Shown here: piece after piece, positions 1 through 6,684 of the stretch
How the letters are laid out: every line of letters begins with the position of its first letter
Numbering within the stretch: the stretch's first letter is position 1
Assembly: GCA_900757695.1 (NCBI GenBank)
Contig: CAAEOU010000330.1
Coordinates: 1 to 20,069 of the forward strand
Length of the DNA stretch: 20,069 nucleotides
Source: an uncultured Oscillospiraceae bacterium
GTDB taxonomy: Bacteria; Bacillota_A; Clostridia; Oscillospirales; Oscillospiraceae
Direction of reading: 5' to 3'
The notes under the pieces: model-generated
Database searches by the model: none
What the model saw: the letters and a program-made list of their open reading frames with translations, nothing else
What the model was told of the DNA's origin: nothing
Translations under genes and position numbers: made by a program

Positions 1-65
1 CCAGAGAAGCCGTAGAGCTGCTGGGCCGGGTGTACGAACGGCTCTATGACATGGGGCGGTGCTGA
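1..65 (+). CDS. 3' end of a possible MobC-like mobilisation protein (partial)
   Basis: The third frame is open from the window edge and encodes about 20 residues ending in LLGRVYERLYDMGRC before a TGA at 63-65. The stop overlaps the ATG at 65-67 (TGATG), a common translational coupling. The next frame starts like a relaxase, and the gene before a relaxase in clostridial mobile elements is often the small relaxosome protein MobC, so this may be the tail of one. The tail itself carries no diagnostic motif. The call rests on position and overlap alone, and any other short accessory protein is possible. Confidence 0.3.
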   Translation, partial: REAVELLGRVYERLYDMGRC

Positions 66-160
66 TGGCGGTCACAAAAATTCTGGCCCGAAGCGGCGGG
101 CTGAAACAGGCAGAGGTGATCGTATGCAGGCAGGTTTGCCGAACATGGACACAGAAATAA
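65..160 (+). pseudogene. truncated start of a relaxase/mobilisation nuclease
   Basis: The ATG at 65 opens with MAVTKILARSGGLKQA, which closely resembles the N-terminus of MOB-type relaxases of Firmicutes integrative and mobilisable elements (typically MAVTKI followed by a YVLNG/K-T motif). After about 16 residues the similarity stops. The frame then reads unrelated residues and ends at TAA 158-160, inside the start of the AraC-type reading frame. I infer a deletion or recombination junction near 108-125 that removed the rest of the relaxase. The remnant cannot encode a working nuclease. The match comes from memory of the family, not a search. Confidence 0.45.
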
Positions 161-1334
161 CACGGAATCTGGAGCTGCTGGTATCCAATCGGGATGATTT
201 GGCGGATTATGCCTTCCACCAATTGCAGCGGTGCGGCATTGACCTGTCCGATCAGGCGCTCTATCTCGTGATGTTTAAGGTGCGCAATACCGACGGTGCG
301 CTTTTAAGCCGACTCGAAGCGATAAAAAAGGAAATTCTATTCGATGCCGGACAGCTGTGTTCCACCCAGTTTCCGGTCTACAGCTTTTCCTATAACGGCA
401 TTGACGTCACGTTGCTGACGCAGCCGAGGTCTGCCGATCATTCGGCGCAGTGCACGCAAAACGCCGCCTTTATTGAGCACATGAGCCAGTATCTCATCGA
501 CAAATATGCCCAGTATCAGCTTCAGGTGCTTGTAAGCGGAGAAACGGAGCACTGCAGCGAATTGACCTATTGCTGCGGTGCCCTGTACCACGCCACCGAA
601 TTTTCCTATTCTCTTACCGAGTCTCCTGCCTTTGCCCTGGTTGACTTCAAAAAGCAGAGCTTCTCCTACACTGTGGAAACGCTGTTTGCCTACCGAAAGC
701 TCTGCCTGAAGCTCAGCCAGCTGATTCTGGCAGAGCAATTGGATGCCCACCGCTCCGCAGTGGAAATTTGTGAAATGGTTCTGGACCAGACGGAATACTC
801 CGCCAACGCACTGCACGGGCATATGATGATCTTTGCCACCTACTTTATGGAGCGCCTGCTCAGCGACAACGTAGTCAATCATATGTATCTGGCGGAGGAA
901 AATATATTAAACGAACTGCGAATGGGAAATAACGAAATCAACTACACCTCAAATCTGGAGCGAATTTTGAAAAAATAAATGGACGACATAAATATATCGC
1001 CCATTCCATCAGTTCGGAGCGCATGAAGCAGGTGCGCCAGTATGTGGAGGATAACATATCGGATGTAAATCTGTCCGTCATTAAAATTGCCGAGCATTTT
1101 TCCATCAATCGCGGCACCCTCACGGAGGAGTTTAAGCGCTATTTCGGCAGCTATCTCTCCACCTATATCTCACAGCAGCGGCTGGAATTTGCACAGCGGC
1201 TGATTGACCTTTACCCTTCGTTGTCTGTGTAAAAGGTTGCCGAACAGGCGGGCTATTCCGATATTTCCACCATGTATCGCACCTTTAAGCGCAACGGATT
1301 CCCAACGCCAAACTCCATGCGGAAGCATTCCTAA
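124..1334 (+). pseudogene. AraC-family transcriptional regulator, broken by frameshift and nonsense codon
   Basis: The first open frame runs from ATG 124 (AGAGGTG about 6 nt upstream) to TAA 976-978 and resembles the poorly conserved sensor/linker part of large AraC-type regulators. The reading continues one frame over (KYIAHSISSERMKQVRQYVED), and one extra A in the A-run 970-975 would join the two. The downstream frame carries an AraC DNA-binding domain: VRQYVEDNISDVNLSVIKIA with the first helix-turn-helix, then ISQQRLEFAQRLI. A TAA at 1230-1232 interrupts it just before the second helix-turn-helix (KVAEQAGYSDISTMYRTFKR), and the frame ends at TAA 1332-1334. Two independent lesions make a functional product unlikely. 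The 5' end abuts the relaxase remnant, so the N-terminus may also be lost. Such regulators often control sugar-uptake genes, but no partner is visible here. Confidence 0.75.
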
Positions 1335-1365
1335 TCCCGTTTTCCAGTCAGCCCCAACATACAGC

Positions 1366-1405
1366 ATGTCCCCTCAACGCTGGACACCCAGCGTTGAGGG
1401 GACAT
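1366..1405. repeat. perfect 18-bp inverted repeat (hairpin)
   Basis: Arm ATGTCCCCTCAACGCTGG (1366-1383) is followed by the 4-nt loop ACAC and the exact reverse complement at 1388-1405. Neither side carries a T-run, so it is not a canonical intrinsic terminator. It lies between the broken AraC gene and the tyrA fragment. It could be a palindromic repeat element, a recombination scar or a weak factor-assisted terminator. Confidence 0.8.
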
Positions 1406-1434
1406 CGTTCGTCATAAATCAAACATTATTTCCC

Positions 1435-1765
1435 TTAATCATCCAGCGAGCCGTTTTGATGCTGGCGCAGCAGGACCTCTTCCCGGAGCAGTCTGCGTAC
1501 CTGACTCAGATCGTTTGCCTGCGATAAAGCCCAGAGTCAGCGCCGAGGTAAGACTTTTGATATAGGCAGAGGACACCACGTGGGCAAGCTGCGAGGTGTA
1601 GGAGATGATGGTATCATGCCGCCGGGGATCGGTGACCTCAATGCGGGTAAAGCCGATGGACCTTGCCAGCGTCTCCAGGGTCTTCTGTGCCTCCGGATCC
1701 GTCAGAATGGCAGAGCCTGCGTTAGCATGCCCCAAAAGAGCATGCTTCTTTGAAAATTGTCCCAT
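1435..1765 (-). pseudogene. tyrA: prephenate dehydrogenase fragment with internal deletion
   Basis: On the minus strand, residues reading DPEAQKTLETLARSIGF, then TDPRRHDTIISYTSQLAHVV and SSAYIKS, match the C-terminal half of clostridial prephenate dehydrogenases (tyrosine biosynthesis), including the typical H-D-x-I-I-x-x-T-S-Q-L-A-H-V-V stretch. The N-terminal NAD-binding domain is missing. After AYIKS the family's usual GFSAGS..DLTR segment is not found: the frame drifts and runs to a TGA at 1439. In another frame a plausible tail, QVRRLLREEVLLRQHQNGSLDD, ends at TAA 1435-1437, suggesting an internal deletion plus frameshift. This is a relic. Its presence among mobile debris suggests the ancestral chromosome has been chopped up here. 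Confidence 0.65.
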
Positions 1766-1801
1766 TTACATGTGGAAAATGGTTGTTTTTGAGGTAGACT
1801 G

Positions 1802-1836
1802 AGGGGCTGTTGCATTTCTATTTTGCAACAGCCCCT
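1802..1836. terminator. stem-loop, possible bidirectional terminator
   Basis: AGGGGCTGTTGCA (1802-1814) pairs perfectly with TGCAACAGCCCCT (1824-1836) around a 9-nt loop. On the plus strand TTATATT follows, a weak U-tract. On the minus strand it lies about 50 bp beyond the stop of the LysR gene but lacks a U-run there. It may end LysR transcription or be an IS-end-like palindrome. Confidence 0.5.
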
Positions 1837-1887
1837 TTATATTGAAAGTGTCCAGTAAACTGGGTACATATCAGCCGGGGGTATCTT

Positions 1888-2778
1888 TTATTTTTGAAAG
1901 TAGGATTTCAAGCCCGCAATAAACTGCTCCGTTGTTTTGGACAGATAGTGATTGTCCAGCATGGCAAGACGCAGACTTCGCTGGCACCGGGGCTCAGTAA
2001 TCTCGATGGGCGTAATATAGTGCAGCGGCGGGGTAATGATCTCCATACTCATCATCCAATGGTAGATCAGGGATGAAATCATCATCACCCCATGATTCTC
2101 CGCCACCAGCTTAAACGCCAGCTCCAGCTCATTACCGTCAAAGCCCATATGGGGTACAAAGCCCGCCTGACGGCAGTGGTCATACAGCATTTGTCTGGTG
2201 TTTTCGTCCGCATTGTTGCATACGAACAGCTCCTCTGCAAACACTGACAGGGGCGCTTTTTCATAATCCGCCAAAGGGTGGTTGCGGGACACCAGCATCA
2301 GCATTTCCTCCTGCACCAGTGCCTCGCAGGTAATTCGTTCCGAGGAAATGTCCGAAAAGGTCAGCGCGCAGTCCAGTTCTCCGCTTTCCAGCGCCGCCGT
2401 CATCTCCTCCGGTCCCATAATGGACTGCCGCAGCATTACCTGTGGGCAATTTTGCAGGAATGCGTCCAAATAGCTGGTACAAAGCCCCGGAATACTGGCC
2501 GCAAAATGAATGGCTCCGCAGTCGCTGGCATCGGCCTCCCGAACGGCATCCTCCAGCTCCAAAAGGGCCCGATTCACCCGGCTGAGAAACGCCTGACCTG
2601 TTCGGTTGAGGATGATTCGATTGCCCAGCCGGTCAAACAGCTTTGCTCCCACATCCCGCTCCAGCATGGAGATGGTCTTGCTGAGGGAGGACTGGGAAAT
2701 GTGCAGCTCCTCCGCCGCCTTTGTCATCTGCTGAAACCGGGCCACCGTCTGAAAATACCGAAGCTGATTGAGTTCCAT
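1888..2778 (-). CDS. LysR-family transcriptional regulator
   Basis: A 296-residue LysR-type regulator of full family length. The N-terminal winged helix-turn-helix spans about residues 1-60 (MELNQLRYFQTVARFQQMTK, then AAEELHISQSSLSKTISMLE and LFDRLGNRIILNRTG). It is followed by a periplasmic-binding-protein-like effector domain to the C-terminus. I chose ATG 2778 over the in-frame ATG at 2784 because the latter touches the AGGGGG ribosome binding site, whereas 2778 lies 6 nt from it and gives the classic MELNQLRYF start. It is transcribed alone, away from the region to its right. The ligand and target genes cannot be deduced. It may be residual chromosome or cargo. Confidence 0.92.
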   Translation of the reverse strand: MELNQLRYFQTVARFQQMTKAAEELHISQSSLSKTISMLERDVGAKLFDRLGNRIILNRTGQAFLSRVNRALLELEDAVREADASDCGAIHFAASIPGLCTSYLDAFLQNCPQVMLRQSIMGPEEMTAALESGELDCALTFSDISSERITCEALVQEEMLMLVSRNHPLADYEKAPLSVFAEELFVCNNADENTRQMLYDHCRQAGFVPHMGFDGNELELAFKLVAENHGVMMISSLIYHWMMSMEIITPPLHYITPIEITEPRCQRSLRLAMLDNHYLSKTTEQFIAGLKSYFQK

Positions 2779-3067
2779 AAGCATCCCCCTGACTAGTACA
2801 CCTAACCCCTATTTAAGGCAGCGTAGCGCGTACAAGTGACATTTCCTGCGTCATGGGACAGTTTTGAGGAAATAGCGGCTCCAGTATGATTACAACTGAT
2901 TTCCAGGCTTCTGTACTGGAAAAATCAAAGCGGTAATGGCATTATTTCTCTCTAACAAAAACATGAGGTTCTGCCATTTGTCATGACAGTTCAAGGTATT
3001 AGAGGTTTGGTTCTTTATATACTTAAGAAGATAGCCGCAAGCAGGGCAGTTGTCCGTACATCTGCCA

Positions 3068-3106
3068 AAAATCAGGATTTTCCTCCTTCGGAAATCCTGA
3101 TTTTTT
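3068..3106. terminator. intrinsic terminator
   Basis: AAAATCAGGATTT (3068-3080) pairs with AAATCCTGATTTT (3092-3104), with TCC/GGA able to extend the inner stem, followed by T6 (3101-3106). An A-run on the other side makes it usable in both directions. No gene is visible immediately upstream on the plus strand, so it may be left from a deleted gene or may insulate the downstream module. Confidence 0.75.
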
Positions 3107-3224
3107 GCTCGTTGGTGCGATCCCCAATCCCCCGGAATCAGTCGAGACCGACTGGCTGCGCGTTTTGAAAAACGCTATGATAGACGCACCCCGTGCGAAT
3201 GGAACACACATATATGCAATCACC

Positions 3225-3253
3225 TTGCATTTCAGATTCTCCTGTGATATAAA
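3225..3253 (+). promoter_or_regulatory. candidate promoter for the Cys-rich VLP gene
   Basis: TTGCAT (3225-3230) and TATAAA (3248-3253) are separated by 17 bp, a reasonable sigma-70/sigma-A pair about 140 bp upstream of the ATG at 3395. Confidence 0.45.
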
Positions 3254-3394
3254 AGAAAACACAGCTTTGATGCTTCAGCTTTTTGGATCAGCGATTATAC
3301 ATAGCTGCATAAGAGAAATCACTTATGCGGCATATGCGGAGCTTTCTCACGATTTCCGCTACATTTCAAATCCGAAAAAGGAGATATTGCAAGC

Positions 3395-3781
3395 ATGAAA
3401 AATACTCAGTCACCGCTGATCCGACTGAATGAAAAACAGCATCGAAAAGTGCACCGACTGACACGGCGCTGCTGCAACTACGATCAAGGGAACTGCATTG
3501 TACTGGATGATGGAGCAGGATGCCCCTGTGTCCAAGGCATTTCGTTCTCCCTGAATTGTCACTGGTTCCGCAGCGCTGTTTTGCCGCTGAACCCTGCACT
3601 GGAATTAGAGCTCTGCAAACATCCCGGCAGAAAGAAGTGCCGCATCTGCGGAAAGCCGTACATCCCAGGCTCTAACCGGGCGCAGTTTTGCCCGGATTGC
3701 TCCAGAAAACGGAGACGCGAAAAGGAAGCTGCACGCCAAAGGCAGCGCTATTGGCGGCAGTCTACGCATTTAGGTGCTTGA
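3395..3781 (+). CDS. cysteine-rich VLP domain protein
   Basis: A 128-residue basic, Cys-rich protein with AAAAGGAGA upstream. Two Cys clusters are visible. The first is RRCCNYDQGNCIVLDDGAGC with PC shortly after. The second is a C-terminal zinc-ribbon-like KCRICGKPYIPGSNRAQFC followed by PDCSRKRRREKE. The VLPLNPAL segment matches the motif for which the Cys-rich VLP family is named. These proteins are common passengers of clostridial integrative and conjugative elements. Their role is unproven; the second cluster suggests metal-dependent nucleic-acid binding. The gene supports reading the left third of the window as remains of such an element. A 9-bp hairpin (3781-3789 with 3795-3803) directly follows the stop but lacks a T-run. 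Confidence 0.8.
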   Translation: MKNTQSPLIRLNEKQHRKVHRLTRRCCNYDQGNCIVLDDGAGCPCVQGISFSLNCHWFRSAVLPLNPALELELCKHPGRKKCRICGKPYIPGSNRAQFCPDCSRKRRREKEAARQRQRYWRQSTHLGA

Positions 3782-4130
3782 ACGCATTGTGCCGCAATGC
3801 GTTTGAACCGTAAATTTAAGCTCCGTGTATCATTTGTCTCAGAACACATAAACAGGGCATAGAACAGCGCCAGGGTTATCCTACGCCCCATTTATGATAT
3901 TCTCGACGAGAACAATATTTTGTTCTGCTTTGCCCCATCATTGTAGCACCACAAATTCACTATTCTTGAACGCTGAAAACCATCATTCTGGAGCGATGAT
4001 TTTCATTGCTCTTGGGTGGTGAAAATCATCAACAATCAATACTGATTATAGTAAGACTAATAAATCTAGCTTAATCGTATCGATTCTATCGAATCCGGAT
4101 ACGTGTGATTCGCTCAACCGGAGCATCAAA
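3782..4130. other. structured non-coding stretch
   Basis: No gene is supported here. The motif GAAAAYCATC occurs at 3975-3984, inverted at 3995-4004 (GATGATTTTC) and direct again at 4021-4030, so alternative stem-loops can form. AGAACAATATTTTGTTCT near 3910-3927 is another imperfect palindrome. CGTATC..GATTC (4076-4086) can pair with GAATC..GATACG (4091-4103). The block ends in two consecutive terminators although no plus-strand gene precedes them, so it could contain a small RNA or an element end. Confidence 0.5.
4103..4116 (+). repeat. left copy of a 14-nt direct repeat, candidate att site
   Basis: GTGTGATTCGCTCA matches GTGTGATTCGTTCA at 6671-6684 in 13 of 14 positions. It lies directly beside the 4076-4103 hairpin, and its partner abuts the tRNA fragment next to the recombinase. 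Matches of this quality also arise by chance in 20 kb, so position is the main argument. Confidence 0.3.
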
Positions 4131-4132
4131 AT

Positions 4133-4168
4133 ACCCAGACCGTCCTACATGGATGGTCTGGGCATTTT
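4133..4168. terminator. intrinsic terminator
   Basis: ACCCAGACCGTCC (4133-4145) pairs with GGATGGTCTGGGC (4151-4163), allowing one G-U pair and one terminal mismatch, around the loop TACAT. ATTTT follows on the plus strand and a matching A-run precedes it, so it can act in both directions. Confidence 0.7.
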
Positions 4169-4181
4169 AGTCTATCATATG

Positions 4182-4223
4182 CGAAATCAGACGCTTTCTT
4201 CTTTGCGTCTGATTTCGTTTTTT
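4182..4223 (+). terminator. strong intrinsic terminator
   Basis: CGAAATCAGACGC (4182-4194) pairs perfectly with GCGTCTGATTTCG (4205-4217), followed by T6. It also lies just beyond the stop of the small minus-strand gene at 4236, so it separates that gene from the region to the left. Confidence 0.8.
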
Positions 4224-4235
4224 CGTTGAACTGCT

Positions 4236-4409
4236 TTAGGCGGACATTGATGGATTCCTCTTTTGGTGGCTCGTATAAAGCGCATCATACTTGCCGCCGC
4301 GGTTTTCCAGTATGTCCATAACCAGCTGATCTGTGCGAGTCCCCATGACGCACCAGACAATTTCGTCCGGTGTCAGCTTTGTGGATGCATCCATTACAAA
4401 CTCGTTCAT
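4236..4409 (-). CDS. small protein of unknown function, divergent to the XRE gene
   Basis: A short minus-strand frame encodes about 57 residues from ATG 4409 (GGGGGA ribosome binding site 5-6 nt upstream), or 78 residues from ATG 4472, which lacks a good site. The product is MNEFVMDASTKLTPDEIVW, then CVMGTRTDQLVMDILENRGG and so on. I recognise no domain. It contains no signal peptide or membrane segment and is mildly acidic in its first half. Its reality is supported by its own promoter (4549-4576), a hairpin just after its stop, and a divergent arrangement with an XRE repressor, as seen for small excision or regulatory proteins in integration modules. That role is only inferred. Confidence 0.5.
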   Translation of the reverse strand: MNEFVMDASTKLTPDEIVWCVMGTRTDQLVMDILENRGGKYDALYTSHQKRNPSMSA

Positions 4410-4548
4410 TGAATTCCCCCAGTCTGTATCATTCATAGGTAATTGATACCCTATGTAACAGGCTTCGCACATTTTCAGCTATTTAGGTGATGGAGATAGT
4501 TGCATCCATGATTCCATATGATTGCGCCGCTCATGTTTCGGCGTTTTT

Positions 4549-4576
4549 ATAATATCACACTTTCAAGTATTGTCAA
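4549..4576 (-). promoter_or_regulatory. promoter of the small minus-strand gene
   Basis: On the minus strand, TTGACA (4576-4571) and TATTAT (4554-4549) are 16 bp apart, close to consensus. It faces away from the XRE promoter about 40 bp off. Between them an ATTGT/ACAAT inverted repeat (about 4569-4588) could be an operator for the XRE protein. Confidence 0.65.
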
Positions 4577-4614
4577 GCACTTAACAATTATCAATCGTAT
4601 TCGTTGCATTTTGA

Positions 4615-4644
4615 TTGACAACCGCCCCCTTCTTCCTGTACAAT
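4615..4644 (+). promoter_or_regulatory. promoter of the XRE-recombinase operon
   Basis: TTGACA (4615-4620) and TACAAT (4639-4644) are separated by 18 bp. The transcript would start near 4651, a short leader before the GGAGGTG site at 4655. Confidence 0.8.
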
Positions 4645-4667
4645 AGCAGTAGATGGAGGTGAATCAC

Positions 4668-5189
4668 ATGACATTAGGTGAACGTCTGATTCAGTATCGA
4701 AAAGAAAACAAGCTGTCACAGCGTCAGTTGGGAGATCTCTGTGGCCTGTCCAATGCCTATATCTCTATGATCGAAAAAAATTTAAACCCCAGAAATGGCA
4801 AACCGTTTTCCCCTTCAATGGAGTCGCTCTACAAAATTTCCACTGGAACCGGAATAGAATTTGAAGAGATCCTGATGTGCGCCAAAGTAAATGACACATA
4901 TGACCCTTCTGAGTTTCTTTCCTCCAATGCGACACAGATGGGAAAGATACTGACTCCTGCTCTCAGAAAGCAGCTTCTCGATTTAATTAACCAGCTTAAC
5001 ACAAAAGGGCTGAATCGTGCAATGCTGATTATTGAGGATCTGACAAAGGTTCCTGAATATCAAAAAGTGCAAACCACTATGCCCCTGAAGCCCGATGGGG
5101 ACCCCGGCCTGACCATTCTCAAGGAAGTGCAGGAAAGCATCACAGCACTGAGGGCACAGTTAGAGGAAAAACAGGAGGAACGCGAATGA
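4668..5189 (+). CDS. XRE-family transcriptional regulator
   Basis: A 173-residue protein with an N-terminal Cro/C1-type helix-turn-helix (residues about 4-65: LGERLIQYRKENKLSQRQLG, then DLCGLSNAYISMIEKN) and a longer C-terminal region ending in a charged, coiled-coil-like EVQESITALRAQLEEKQEERE. ATG 4668 is chosen because GGAGGTG lies 6 nt upstream; the in-frame ATG at 4653 overlaps that site. The stop overlaps the recombinase start (ATGA, 5186-5189), so the two are translationally coupled. It is probably the repressor that sets the level of the recombinase and perhaps of the divergent small gene. This is inferred from layout; no operator has been tested. Confidence 0.88.
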   Translation: MTLGERLIQYRKENKLSQRQLGDLCGLSNAYISMIEKNLNPRNGKPFSPSMESLYKISTGTGIEFEEILMCAKVNDTYDPSEFLSSNATQMGKILTPALRKQLLDLINQLNTKGLNRAMLIIEDLTKVPEYQKVQTTMPLKPDGDPGLTILKEVQESITALRAQLEEKQEERE

Positions 5190-6646
5190 AGGCAGCCGCA
5201 TATGCCCGTTATTCCACAGACCGTCAGACAGAAAACAGCATCGCTTATCAGCTGACGGAGATCGAAAAATACTGCACCGAGAAGCAAATTCCCATTGTAG
5301 CAACCTTCACCGACGAAGGTCTTTCCGGCACGAATACAGATCGTCCTGGCTTCCAGGCCATGGTCGCTGCTGCCAAAGCCGGTGCCATTGACACCGTTGT
5401 GATCTATGACATCAGCCGAGGCAGCCGAGATGTTTCCGACTGGTTTGCATTCCGAAAAGAGATGATGCGGCACAATGTCAACGTCATCAGTGCCACCGGC
5501 CAGCGGCTTGGGGACTTAACCAATGGTCAGGACTTCCTGATGGAGCTACTGACCGTTGGAATGGGGCAGGTCGAAGTACTGAACACGCGACAGAAAAGCA
5601 TGGACGGCGTTGCGGTAAAAGCAAAGGAAGGCAAGTTTCTGGGCGGTGTTCCGCCGCTGGGCTATGATGTTCATGACGGCGCTTATGTCATCAATCCGCA
5701 GGAAGCGACAGTTGTTCGTCAGATCTTTGAGCTTTATGCCAGGGGCGAAAGCTACAATTACATTCTCGATCATATTCCGCCCATAACCGGAAAAAGAGGC
5801 CGTCCCATCGGTAAGAACAGCCTCCATGGAATTTTGACAAATGAACGCTACATCGGAACTTATACATGGAACAAGCGCCGAATGAAGCTCTTTCGGAAAT
5901 GGGCTGGCGGCGAGCTAAACCCCAACGTAGTTCGCATCGAAAACGCCATTCCGCCGATCATTGACCTAGATACTTGGGAAAGGGTGTGCCAGCGCACGAA
6001 GGACAACAAGAAAAGCGGACAGAATCACGCAAAGCGAAATTACCTGCTGACCGGTCTCATTGAATGTGAAGCCTGCGGATCCAGCTTTGTGGGGCACACC
6101 AGTACCAACAAGCGCGGTCATTCCAACCGCTATTACTGCTGCGGAAATAAGTATCGGACTCGCACCTGCAAGTGCAAGAATATCCCGGCAGATGAAGCTG
6201 AGATGTTCGTAGTGCAGCATTTGCAGGCATACCTGCTGGGCATTGATTTTGAAGAAACCGCACAGATGATTGCGGACAAGGTAAACAGCGCCGCCCCGGA
6301 TTTGACCAACGAACGGGAGGAACTGGCTCAGATCAAAACAAAGATCAACAACGGCGTCAAGGCCGTTCTCGGCGGCTTGAATCTCCCGGAACTGGAAGAA
6401 GAGCTTGACCGTCTGCGCGTTCGGAAATCCGAGCTGGAGGACATCATCCAGCGAAGAACCGCAGAGCGTCCAGAAGTCGATCCCGCCGCCATTGTCCAGC
6501 TTTTCCAGAACGCTGTGGAAAACTGGAACCCAGAAAACCTCAAGGAGATCCTAAAGTCTCTGATTACAAAAATATACGCCCACGTTGACGGATCATATAC
6601 CGTAAACGTAGGCGTACATATAAGTGGTTGCGGGGGCCGGATTTGA
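5186..6646 (+). CDS. large serine recombinase (site-specific integrase)
   Basis: A 486-residue recombinase. The N-terminal resolvase domain begins AAAYARYSTDRQ with the presumed nucleophile Ser10 and nearby Arg8. VVIYDISRGSRD (71-82) carries the conserved active-site arginines, and ATGQRLGDLTNGQD follows. The recombinase domain covers about 155-270 (GGVPPLGYDV, GILTNERYIGTYTWNK). A zinc ribbon follows (C294, C297, C318/C319, C328, C330), then a coiled coil around 372-425 rich in E, L and R. Length and domain order fit integrases of clostridial elements. The last codons (SGCGGRI and TGA 6644-6646) are written in tRNA sequence, a known design in which the attachment site overlaps the integrase 3' end. 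It should catalyse insertion and excision at a tRNA-fMet-like site. It appears intact. Confidence 0.93.
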   Translation: MKAAAYARYSTDRQTENSIAYQLTEIEKYCTEKQIPIVATFTDEGLSGTNTDRPGFQAMVAAAKAGAIDTVVIYDISRGSRDVSDWFAFRKEMMRHNVNVISATGQRLGDLTNGQDFLMELLTVGMGQVEVLNTRQKSMDGVAVKAKEGKFLGGVPPLGYDVHDGAYVINPQEATVVRQIFELYARGESYNYILDHIPPITGKRGRPIGKNSLHGILTNERYIGTYTWNKRRMKLFRKWAGGELNPNVVRIENAIPPIIDLDTWERVCQRTKDNKKSGQNHAKRNYLLTGLIECEACGSSFVGHTSTNKRGHSNRYYCCGNKYRTRTCKCKNIPADEAEMFVVQHLQAYLLGIDFEETAQMIADKVNSAAPDLTNEREELAQIKTKINNGVKAVLGGLNLPELEEELDRLRVRKSELEDIIQRRTAERPEVDPAAIVQLFQNAVENWNPENLKEILKSLITKIYAHVDGSYTVNVGVHISGCGGRI

Positions 6647-6669
6647 ACCGACGGCCTTCGGGTTATGAG
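6625..6669 (-). other. 3' half of an initiator tRNA-Met (att-type fragment)
   Basis: Read on the minus strand: CTCATAACCCGAAGG, a T-arm with GTCGGTTCAAATCCG, acceptor strand CCCCCGC, discriminator A and CCA. This is nearly identical to the 3' half of bacterial tRNA-fMet, starting in the anticodon loop with CAT. Upstream of the anticodon the match ends at once (6670 onward), so no functional tRNA can form. It overlaps the last codons of the recombinase and most likely is the element's copy of its target. That it is not completed to a full tRNA means the element is either not at its tRNA target or has been rearranged. Confidence 0.8.
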
Positions 6670-6670
6670 G

Positions 6671-6684
6671 GTGTGATTCGTTCA
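6671..6684 (+). repeat. right copy of the 14-nt direct repeat
   Basis: GTGTGATTCGTTCA, 13/14 identical to 4103-4116, begins one base after the tRNA fragment. With its partner it would bracket the small-gene/XRE/recombinase module (about 2.6 kb). Confidence 0.3.

Larger units (their letters stand above)
2779..3394. other. intergenic region without a convincing gene
   Basis: Only a terminator (3068-3106) and a promoter-like pair (3225-3253) stand out. A plus-strand frame from 3105 to 3398 and a minus-strand frame from 3262 to 3023 are open but show no recognisable domain. Neither has a good ribosome binding site. The plus frame overlaps the next gene by ATGA, so a short leader peptide beginning at 3270 (42 residues, ending IREITYAAYAEL...ILQA) cannot be excluded. 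I treat the stretch as the leader of the Cys-rich VLP gene. Confidence 0.5.

Noticed and set aside
969..976. Programmed -1 frameshift in the AraC gene
   Set aside because: The A-run is not a proper slippery heptamer with a following structure, and a second stop at 1230 breaks the gene anyway.
3910..3927. LexA/SOS box in AGAACAATATTTTGTTCT
   Set aside because: The spacing between GAAC and GTTC is 8 instead of 4, and no damage-response gene follows.
6625..6669. Complete tRNA-Met gene
   Set aside because: Only the anticodon-to-CCA half is present; the 5' half does not follow on the minus strand.
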